Source of the DNA: Sphaerolaimus hirsutus
Taxonomy: Eukaryota; Nematoda; Chromadorea; Monhysterida; Sphaerolaimidae
Length of the DNA stretch: 64,000 nt
Direction: 5' to 3'
NCBI GenBank assembly: GCA_964036195.1
Contig: OZ038453.1
Location: 13,801,206 to 13,865,205 of the forward strand
Positions 57,801-64,000 of the stretch are shown here, piece after piece. Made by a program: the position numbers and the translations under genes. Within the stretch, counting starts at the first letter, position 1. The number at the start of each line of letters is the position of its first letter. Below the pieces are notes generated by a model, which was given only the letters and a program-made list of their open reading frames with translations, did no database searches and was not told the origin of the DNA.

Positions 57801-60800
57801 GCACAGAAGGAAAAAAGGAAAAGAATATGCGAAAAATAGTGCAAAATAGTCCAAAATTGGTACATAGCAGAGTAAAAAATAAATACTTTACGTTTACGTA
57901 TACTTTGAGAAAAGTTCAGTGCTTTTAACAACTCTGCATGATGCATTAATTGCCACCAATTTTGCATCGCATCTGCACATACCTATTTAGATTATGGTAG
58001 TTTGTCTAGCTATATAAACATGATATGAATATAAATATGTCCAAATATATCCTGTTTTTTTTTTAAATACATTTATTCCCAGTTTTGGGTATGTAAAAGC
58101 CTATTATTTACTTTTATGACCATTCGCCGAAATTTCTGTCGTAATAATAAAAATCACTCCAAATAACCCCCTCAAAAGTAGCTGGCGAAGTAATAAACCC
58201 CCTGGGGGTATTTCGAGGAAATACGATAGCTATAAGAGACTGACCGTACAATAATCTCAGCTGTTCCAGTGTTCCAAATGTGAAACCTTTTGATTTCAAG
58301 TCCAAATTTTGATCAGATGTCATGATATTGGCAACTCGCTGAAATATGTTGAGAACATTTTTGTGAGCATCAATTATTGCTTGTCTCTGCTGGGGTGACA
58401 ATTTTTTGAACCTGCGCATTGAATTGAATCATTCGTAAAAAACGTAATGATAACTCAAATTAATTGTTCCATTAGCACGCAAGTTGCATGTAAGGCGCCC
58501 GCAGTACCCATTTCGTGCACCTCACGTTATGTTCTAATGTTCTAGCGCTTTATGTTCTAATTTACAGAGTTGTTAAAAGTACTTAACTTTTTTTCAAGTA
58601 AACGTAAACATAAAGTATTTCTATTTTACTCACACGAGTACAGAAAACGTAAATGATTTTATTTTTACTTTTGCACTGCGTAAAAGGTGAGTAAAATACT
58701 TTTTTTTAGAGAAAACGTCAAAATGAGCATTTTTTTCCAGGGAAAACGTAAAAATAAGTATTTTTTCTCACAGAAAACTTTTAAGTGAGTATTTTCTCAT
58801 AAAAATAACGCAAAAATTGGTGTGTTTTTCAATTTTTTTTCTCTGAAATAGATCAAATATAAGTGTTTTTCTTAGGAAAATGTCCTTTGTTTGTCACTTT
58901 CTGTCCGGCAAAATGACATTTTCTGTCCCTTTAGAATACGTATTCTGTACTCGCGTACTTTTTGAAAGTACGCGAGTAAGTGAGTACCGGTATTTTTTGG
59001 GGAGGAAACGTAAACGTATTTATGCAGTACGCGACTACCGTATTTATCGAGTAAACGTAAATACGTTTAAACAACTATGCTAATTTGACAATGCACCGAT
59101 GTCTTCTCAATGGCGGCTTGCACTCTAGTTGACAAAGTGTCAACTCACGTTTCTGCTTCACGTGTCGCACGGCGATCTCCAAAAGCACATGCGGCAATGT
59201 TGAAAGATAAATATTACAGCAAGTGCATTGGAAAATCGCTGTGCGACACGGGAAGCCGAAATCTGAGTTGACACAGACCTGGGGCCACTCCCAGACCCTG
59301 TAAAAGACCCTGGAAAGTGTCAAAGACCGTGTAAAATGTCATGTGTCATGTAAAAGATCCTGTAAAGTTTCATGTGTCGTGTAAAAGATAAAGATCGCAT
59401 AAAAAAATAAAAGAACGATACGGGACTTGGCAGCCGGCCAAAATTCGCAAAATAAAATCAATGAATGATATCCGAGGGAAAAATTACGTCGGAGTTGGAT
59501 CGTTAGTATTTTTAGTATATGTTAGCGATTTTCAACCCGTTTATAGAACGAATTCGAACGTTTAGCCGGCTGCCAAGTCCCGTATCGTTGTTGTATTTTT
59601 TGTGCGATTACAGGGTCTTTTACACTTTGCATGACATTAAATGTTTTAAAATTAAAATCAAATTTTGACACTTTACAGGGTCTGGGAGCGCCCCCTGGTG
59701 CCAGTTCCGCAAGTGGGAGAAGTGAAATAGCAAAAGCGAGATAAAGAAATAAAAAAAAGAAAGTAATTTCACTTCGCCGTCGCCATTTTACTTTTCATTT
59801 CACTTCGCGTTTGCCAGTTCACTTCGCTTTTGCTATTTTACCTCTCATTTGCGGAACTGACCCCAGTTGACGACACCCATGTGTCAACTAAAATCATAGT
59901 TGTTAAAACGTACTTTCTTTTACTCGAAAAATACGTATAGTCGACTACTGAGTAAATACGTTTACTTTTCTCAGAAAAAAAGTACCAGTACTCGCTTTTA
60001 CGTATACTTTTTCAAAGTACTCGAGTACAGAAAACGTATTAAAGATGGTCTTTTACATAGTGTTTTAAGTGAAAAAACAACTCGAATAGGTTAAAAATAG
60101 GGAGACATCGTCTAAAATGGCACATGAGCACATAAATAGCCAAAAATTGCTGAAGATAGGCAAAAAGTTCTGAAAATTTATGATTTTGAATGACAATTTG
60201 GGTGAAAAACGTCAAAAATACTAACGTTTACGTTTTCTGGGTGCAAAACTACCGTATATCCTCGAATAAGACCCCCCCCCTTGAATAACTCCCCACCCTT
60301 GAATAACTCCCCCCTCAAAAACGCTGACGAAAAAATAACTCCCCCCCTTGAATAACTCCCCACCCTTGAAAAACTCCCCCCTCTGAGATGAGTGGAGAAG
60401 ATGGTGCAACAAGTGAAAAAACGTTATGCAAATGCAGTGCAGTGTGTGAGACAAAAATACAAAAGAATGTTAGCCTACAGCAGCGAACGCACATACACAG
60501 TGTGTATTTTATGCAGTGTATACACACCTACCTACCTGCAAGTTTTCCTGAAAGTTATGAGGAAAAAATAACTCCCTCCCTTGAATAACTCCCCACCCTT
60601 GAATAACTCCCCCCTCAAAAACACTGACGAAAAAATAACTCCCCGGGGGACTTATTCGAGGATATACGGTACGTTTACTCAGGTTTACTCGCGAGTAAAA
60701 GTAAAAATTACTTTACGTATTCTGTATTCAGCGGGTGAGTAAAAAAAAAACTTAACCTTTACGTATACTTTGAGAAAAGTTTGGTAATTTGAATAACTCT

Positions 60801-63800
60801 GACTAAAATGTGAGCCGCCAATACGTTCCATAAGTCGTGACAAATCCTAAAATATTTACGTATACTCCGGTTACTTTACACCCTGCACGCGTGGTTCCCG
60901 CTGGAAGTGTGCCAACGATGGTTAACGCGTCCGAGTTTCATAAAAAGATGACAAAATTGATTGTTGTTATAATGTTGTTCATTAACATATTCACATAGAT
61001 GAATTTTTTTCATATTTTTACGGAAATCGCATGATTTAATAATCATTGGCACGCTTCCAACACGAGACATAAATCAGTGCGAGGGCAGAGTATAACTCAC
61101 AATTCCACAGTGTCTTCCATAAGTTTCTGAGCTCCAGTAGCTTCCAAAATCAACCCTTTCAATGCGTTTCTGTCCTTTTTATTTAAAAACGCTTTCAATG
61201 TGTTGTCGAAGGAAATTTTGTCTTCATTCACGGGGTCATCGTAGAGGGAAAAAAGTCTGGGGCTAAATATAGATTCTGTTTTTCTGTTGTTGTTCAATTT
61301 TGGCGTTAAAGGCATAAATTCTGGCGACAAAATTTTCGTGTTGTGCATTTGTTGTAGATTGAAATTGTCAGCAAATTGAATATTAGACCTCTGGGTGAGT
61401 TTTTTTAGGACAGTAGAATTGACTACTTTTGATGATTAGGTTAGGTTGGAACGATGTATCTTATCGAATATCGAATGTCGGATATCGACTATTTTTTCAT
61501 ATCGAATATCGTTATCGATATCGAAACATTTGAAAAAAAACATTCAATATAGAATATCATTATCGACCATTTTTTCATATTGAATATCGAATATCGAGTT
61601 TCGGAAAAATATCGAATATCGATATCGAAGAGTCATATCGTCCCAAACCTAGATTAGGTATCAAGCCAAAATCTAGACAAACGTTTTGCAATCTCGAAAA
61701 AGGTTGAGCTTTGCCAAACTTGTTGTATCCTACCCCGCCAGCAAGGGGTCTCTGTGTTAGAAAATCTCTTTTCGCAGTGTTCGAATTCTGTTGATCAATG
61801 CTGTACATCACTTGTGGTTGCGATTGTTTTGATAGCTGTCTTTGAACATTTATAAAATCCCTGAAAATATTTACAATTAAAGTTGTTAATCACGTGAATT
61901 TGCTGAACATAGAACATATTGAAAACGCTTATGGGGAGTTTTGTCAGACAATTTTGATGGGGGCAATAGAAACCACTTTTTTCATAAGGCCTTTGAAGAG
62001 ATATACTGGGACATAACTTCATTGAGCAGTTTTGTTCTATTGCAAATTTTACTAAACTGTTTATTCATAATATTTATGACATTTTCTAATATTTTAGTTT
62101 GTATTTATGGCGAATACACTTATCACAGAGGGGTGTCTTAAGAGGGAGTTATTCAAGGGGGTTCGATACCGTATTCAATATTATAATCATATGGTTTTTC
62201 AATATCAAAGTTTACCTGTGCAATGTCTCGTGTGGCTGACTACTTTTTGAACCTCTGATAAATCTCAAAATATCTGTCACTGTATCCGCAATACTGGATA
62301 GTGAGATTTCGCGCTTCGATCGAATGTGCCATTTCGCCTTGTATGGTGTCTTATTCACCCGATTATGGTAGTGGTTCAAATCATTTTGCATGATTTTAGG
62401 GCTAGTGGTGGAATTTTGTGCAAAATTCCGGTAGAATGCCAATTTCCGCAGCTTTTGAAAATTGTACTCTGCATGTTGATTAGAAATATTTCAAATATTT
62501 AACAGAAATTTGTGAAAAAAAGGACAAACCCAATTGACCCACCCTGTAATCGTTCATCATTTTTATTCCAAGCATCAGACAAACATTTCGCCATTGCCAC
62601 AAGTACATCCGTACTTTTGCTGATAGCACCCTCCATACAGCCATTCAAAATCAATTTGTCGACATTTTTCGCACTTTTATCATTGTAAAAATCTTTGGCC
62701 AATCCCTGCATCAATGTTATCGCAGCTTTGTTATAATTTACATTATTTTTCATCATTATTCTCTGTCTGATTTGCAATGGAACATTGTAGAATGTGTTGG
62801 CTGGTTGCCAAGTTCGGTTGTAATACTTTGTTTGTCCCAAGTGAGCATTATGGGCGTTTTTGGTGTAATATGCTGAAAATTGGGATATTGTATTTGGAGA
62901 AGAGTGACTTCCACTGCACCAAGTGCCAGTCCCAAACCCTGTAAAATACCCTGTAAAATGCAAAATGGCAACTCGGTCTGGGACTGCCCCGGTACGTCGA
63001 TGATTGTTTGAGCAACAACATGAATTTAGGAAAAACCTGGGGTGGCATAATGATTTTTCGTTGTAGCTTTTTCAAAATTCCTGCTTTTATTACCAAGAAT
63101 GCATGTCGGTTGTGGCGTAATTTCTCAAATAGATACACAGTTATTGTGCTAGCTTCATCAGGGCTAGTGATGTAAAAGCGCCAAGGCGCTGGCGCCTGGT
63201 GCTAGCGCCAAAGCAAAAAAGCGCCATCGCGCTTCTGGCGCTTGGCGCCATTTTGCTCTGGCGCCATTGGCGCTTAGCGCTAGGTGTTGGAAAAGCGCCA
63301 TGGCGCTAGTACAATTTTAGGGCGCCAGAGGGCGCCGCGCCATTTTTCTGCGCCAGCCCTGGCGCTCGGTACCCTTTCTTTATGGGTGCCAGTGGCGCTT
63401 GGCGTCTCGTCTTATCTCGCGCTTTTCCATTCAATAGTATAGGGCCACCACCCCACAACCCTTTTAATGAAAACGGTGTTTTTTTGTTGCGTAAGTGTCA
63501 CGCTAGCGAGTTTTTCATATGCGTGCGCAGACTAGTTTACCGCCAGATTTTGGTATGAATAAATCGGCTTTGAGTTTATTGGAATCAGTTATCCTTTATC
63601 CCCATCAACTGCAGTTGACAGACACCTCATTCTGGTCAACTCAACTGCGTTCAAAGCCGATTTATGAGTTGACCAAAATCTGGCAGTAAACTAGTGTGCG
63701 CAGCGCCTATGTGTAATCACTTAACTAAATTAATCCTTACCTTTTAATGTGAGAAAAGCCAAGACTTACCTTCTACGCAATTAACGCATCCGAATAATGT

Positions 63801-63821
63801 GAACAGAATTATTGAGATCAT
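51574..63821 (-). CDS. mlt-10: MLT-10-like moulting protein, 11 exons, complete
   Basis: Secreted protein of the nematode moulting-cycle family (DUF644 domain plus proline-rich repeats; MLT-10 and paralogues act in cuticle replacement in C. elegans). Exons, 5' to 3': 63821-63770, 63123-63037, 62872-62543, 62468-62216, 61860-61683, 61390-61101, 58411-58245, 56712-56546, 55780-55639, 53512-53280, 51857-51574. All phases match; total 727 residues if one missing base in exon 10 is allowed. Residues 1-16 are a signal peptide (MISIILFTLFGCVNC). Residues 48-508 form the conserved part, with KILSPEFMPLTPK, IFSPRLFSLYDDP, LFKKLSPQQRQAI and LLYDRYGLYDAVD. Residues 509-727 are pentapeptides (A/V)LSPx or (A/V)LNPx, ending ILSPSVLS. 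Which paralogue it is cannot be decided here. The frameshift may be an assembly error or real damage. Confidence 0.87.
52196..52356. repeat. AGTTCCGCA..GAAGTGA MITE
   Basis: Inverted ends GTGCCAGTTCCGCAAAATGA / TCATTTTGCGGAACTGGCCC with GCAAAGGCGAAGTGAAA units. In the last MLT-10-like intron. Confidence 0.7.
52680..52832. repeat. ATTCCGCAAGTG MITE
   Basis: CAATTCCGCAAGTG / CACTCGCGGAATTATC; short, AT-rich centre. Confidence 0.65.
53280..53512 (-). CDS. mlt-10: MLT-10-like exon 10, pentapeptide repeats with frameshift
   Basis: Acceptor CACATTCTAG, donor TTGA/GTGATT; VGIPSILSPSALNPAVLSP, LSPDVLSPIVLSPWALQGW, then after 53331-53336 the repeat continues in the next frame as ALGFNILSPGALSPGVL. 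Length 233 nt is one short of a phase-consistent exon. The adjacent CCCGGGG run is a likely site of an assembly error. Confidence 0.75.
53697..55138. mobile_element. 1.44-kb foldback element between MLT-10-like repeat exons
   Basis: Almost fully palindromic. Left arm starts TATAAACACCTTCCCG and right arm ends CGGGAAGGTGTTTATA. Inner matching landmarks include CAGCTCTTCAAGTGT and CTAAAATTTTGGGGATG. Centre near 54550 with TGCCTGCATTGCAAAATT and its reverse complement. Flanks suggest TA at each end but no clear longer duplication. Confidence 0.8.
55639..55780 (-). CDS. mlt-10: MLT-10-like exon 9, pentapeptide repeats
   Basis: Acceptor CCACGCAG, donor CCCA/GTGAGT; EPSVLTPSAFG, then LLSPSAFGFGLLSPSALSPA and VLSP. 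15-nt period. Confidence 0.82.
55990..56176. repeat. CATTCCGCA/CATCCCGCA inverted repeats
   Basis: Alternating CATTCCGCATTTTTGCCCAT and GCGGGATGGGCAAAAATGCG units form an almost perfect hairpin; related in motif to the TTCCGCAAGTG elements. Confidence 0.6.
56546..56712 (-). CDS. mlt-10: MLT-10-like exon 8
   Basis: Acceptor CCTTCGCAG, donor GTAGTT; RYGLYDAVDTGEFDLDYYST, NNEQKMKILKNEIKIIARD, MRSWNRRLK. Ends the conserved part, directly before the repeats. Confidence 0.85.
56871..56995. repeat. GGCGCCAT-array element
   Basis: Starts TAGGGATGGAAAGTCGCC; ATGGCGCCATGGCGCCATTC inside; ends ATGGCGCCATTCCATA next to a CCCTGTAAAG element. Confidence 0.55.
56997..57310. repeat. CCCAAGCCCTGTAAAGTG MITE
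   Basis: Ends TGGCAATCCCAAGCCCTGTA / TACAGGGCTTGGGACTGCCCC with AATGTAAAGT/ACTTTACATT units. Confidence 0.75.
57624..57936. mobile_element. hAT-like MITE, CAGAGTTGTTAA ends with TACGTA arrays, copy 1
   Basis: Ends CATAGTTGTTAATACGTA / TTAACAACTCTG; 8-bp duplication catgatgc (57616-57623, 57937-57944). Motifs ACGTATACTCGAGTACTGAG. Inserted in an ACCGTATTTC-type element (57547-58227). Confidence 0.88.
58245..58411 (-). CDS. mlt-10: MLT-10-like exon 7
   Basis: Acceptor AATGCGCAG, donor GTCAGT; FKKLSPQQRQAIIDAHKNVL, then NLDLKSKGFTFGTLEQLRLL. The intron upstream (2.7 kb) holds several transposons. Confidence 0.9.
58565..59079. mobile_element. hAT-like MITE, CAGAGTTGTTAA ends, copy 2
   Basis: Ends CAGAGTTGTTAAAAGTAC / TTTAAACAACTATG; duplication ctaattta versus ctaatttg (58557-58564, 59080-59087). 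Arrays of AAACGTAAA, AAAGTACGCGAGTA. Confidence 0.82.
59283..59697. repeat. CCCAGACCCTGTAAAAG MITE with internal palindrome
   Basis: Ends CTCCCAGACCCTGTAAAAG / TTTACAGGGTCTGGGAG; inner arms GATACGGGACTTGGCAGCCG and CGGCTGCCAAGTCCCGTATC belong to a second inserted foldback. Confidence 0.75.
59700..59872. repeat. AGTTCCGCAAGTG MITE
   Basis: GCCAGTTCCGCAAGTGGGAG / CTCTCATTTGCGGAACTG with AAGCGAAGTGAAATGG units. Confidence 0.7.
59895..60801. mobile_element. hAT-like MITE, CAGAGTTGTTAA ends, copy 3, interrupted
   Basis: Left end CATAGTTGTTAAAACGTA, right end AATTTGAATAACTCTG; 8-bp duplication actaaaat (59887-59894, 60802-60809). The element 60250-60671 is inserted inside. Confidence 0.88.
60250..60671. 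repeat. ACCGTATATCCTCGAATAAG MITE
   Basis: Ends TACCGTATATCCTCGAATAA / TTATTCGAGGATATACGGTA; units CTTGAATAACTCCCC. Nested in 59895-60801. Confidence 0.82.
61101..61390 (-). CDS. mlt-10: MLT-10-like exon 6
   Basis: Acceptor CTCACCCAG, donor GTGAGT. Contains KILSPEFMPLTPKLN and SIFSPRLFSLYDDP, hallmark LSP/SPRLFS motifs of the family, then LKGLILEATGAQKLMEDTVE. Confidence 0.9.
61442..61651. mobile_element. Short hAT-like MITE with CGATAT arrays
   Basis: Ends TAGGTTGGAACGATG / CATATCGTCCCAAACCTA; 8-bp duplication gattaggt (61434-61441, 61652-61659). CGATATCGAATAT arrays only, no body (210 bp). Occupies most of MLT-10-like intron 5. Confidence 0.9.
61683..61860 (-). CDS. mlt-10: MLT-10-like exon 5
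   Basis: Acceptor ATATTTTCAG, donor AAC/GTTTGT; DFINVQRQLSKQSQPQVMYS, then DFLTQRPLAGGVGYNKFGKA and FSRLQN. A 210-bp hAT-like copy sits 24 nt downstream of the donor. Confidence 0.85.
62216..62468 (-). CDS. mlt-10: MLT-10-like exon 4
   Basis: Acceptor CAACATGCAG, donor GTAAAC; YNFQKLRKLAFYRNFAQ, then WHIRSKREISLSSIADTVTD. G+AG = Glu and AG+G = Arg at the junctions. Confidence 0.85.
62543..62872 (-). CDS. mlt-10: MLT-10-like exon 3
   Basis: Acceptor CAATTTTCAG, donor GTGGGT. Encodes YYTKNAHNAHLGQTKYYN, then VNYNKAAITLMQGLAKDFYN and MEGAISKSTDVLVAMAKC, the start of the conserved domain. Confidence 0.85.
62926..62992. repeat. Minimal CCCTGTAAAAT MITE
   Basis: GCCAGTCCCAAACCCTGTAA..AACTCGGTCTGGGACTGCCCC, 67 bp, filling most of MLT-10-like intron 2. 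Confidence 0.55.
63037..63123 (-). CDS. mlt-10: MLT-10-like exon 2
   Basis: Acceptor CTATTTGAG (non-consensus), donor CCCAG/GTTTTT. ITPQPTCILGNKSRNFEKAT; chosen because it alone gives phase 1 on both sides. Least certain exon of the gene. Confidence 0.5.
63165..63430. repeat. GGCGC-array element in MLT-10-like intron 1
   Basis: Starts TAGTGATGTAAAAGCGCCAA; dense GCGCCA/TGGCGC palindromes; ends CGCGCTTTTCCATTC. No clear target duplication seen. Confidence 0.65.
63524..63703. repeat. GCGCAGACTAGTTTACCGCC inverted-repeat element
   Basis: Ends GCGCAGACTAGTTTACCGCC / GGCAGTAAACTAGTGTGCGC; inner arms AATAAATCGGCTTTGA and TCAAAGCCGATTTATGA. Confidence 0.78.
63770..63821 (-). CDS. mlt-10: MLT-10-like exon 1 (signal peptide)
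   Basis: ATG at 63821 (minus strand) begins MISIILFTLFGCVNCVE; donor GTAAGT, phase 1. The hydrophobic leader and the phase match support it. Confidence 0.75.
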
Positions 63822-64000
63822 TGCTTTGCTAGTTTTTTTTTAAGTTGACAATATCCTCTTAGTTAAGAAATTGTCAAATCAATTTCAAAAGTGTACAATT
63901 TTCAATAGATAGAAAAACAGGTCACAAATGAATAGGTTATATGTTATTGACTCATTGATAATTTTCGCTCGAAATTTTTATATCAAATAAAAATTGGGCG
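63822..64000. other. Upstream of the MLT-10-like gene
   Basis: AT-rich (TTTTAGTTG, TATATAA-like runs). On the minus strand ACTAG stands 8 nt before the ATG but lacks a pyrimidine tract, so I cannot claim a trans-splice acceptor. No promoter element readable. Confidence 0.4.

Larger units (their letters stand above)
58412..61100. other. 2.7-kb MLT-10-like intron filled with transposons
   Basis: Holds 58565-59079, 59283-59697, 59700-59872 and 59895-60801 (with 60250-60671 nested inside), plus a CGTGTCGCACGGCGA..TTGTCAACT fragment at 59100-59280. Nothing coding. Confidence 0.65.

Overview
The window is eukaryotic and almost certainly from a nematode. Coding exons are short (52-330 nt) and spliced, with acceptors often of the TTTCAG type. 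The minus-strand gene at the right end has the layout of MLT-10-type moulting proteins: a conserved domain followed by proline-rich (A/V)LSPx pentapeptide repeats, which is a nematode family. The species is not identifiable from what I can see. The introns are large and full of small non-autonomous DNA transposons, so most of the 64 kb is not coding.

Layout. (1) Plus strand, 1-30870: TWNK, the mitochondrial Twinkle helicase, entering from the left edge. Fifteen exons chain with consistent phase into 784 residues. An optional sixteenth, proline-rich exon lies at 25619-25861. The 11.9-kb intron 4466-16367 holds the last three exons (8344-11418) of an unidentified same-strand gene. The intron 20430-23057 holds a possible intronless tail-anchored protein gene (20948-21437) with a frameshift in an A8 run. 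(2) 30871-38793: intergenic, with MITEs and foldbacks. (3) Plus strand, 38794-48442: an 11-exon gene for a 493-residue single-pass membrane protein with a signal peptide, a cysteine-containing ectodomain and a long basic, Ser/Gly/Arg-rich cytoplasmic tail. (4) 48443-51573: a convergent intergenic region with a large foldback insertion that carries an exon-like segment. (5) Minus strand, 63821-51574: an 11-exon MLT-10-like gene, complete from signal peptide to stop, with one apparent single-base deletion in repeat exon 10.

No functional link between the three main genes is evident; Twinkle acts in mitochondria, while the other two products enter the secretory pathway.

The most unusual aspect is the repeat landscape. 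Fifteen elements have 8-bp target-site duplications (two of them imperfect) that I could read directly, which points to the hAT superfamily. Many have ends of the type TAGGG or CAGAG, and many are filled with arrays of one short CpG-containing motif: CGGGAT, CGATAT, TTTCCG, AAAAACGTTT, AAAGCGC, GGCGCC or TACGTA. Two pairs share an end or body but carry a different array motif, as if the motif had been replaced throughout the element.
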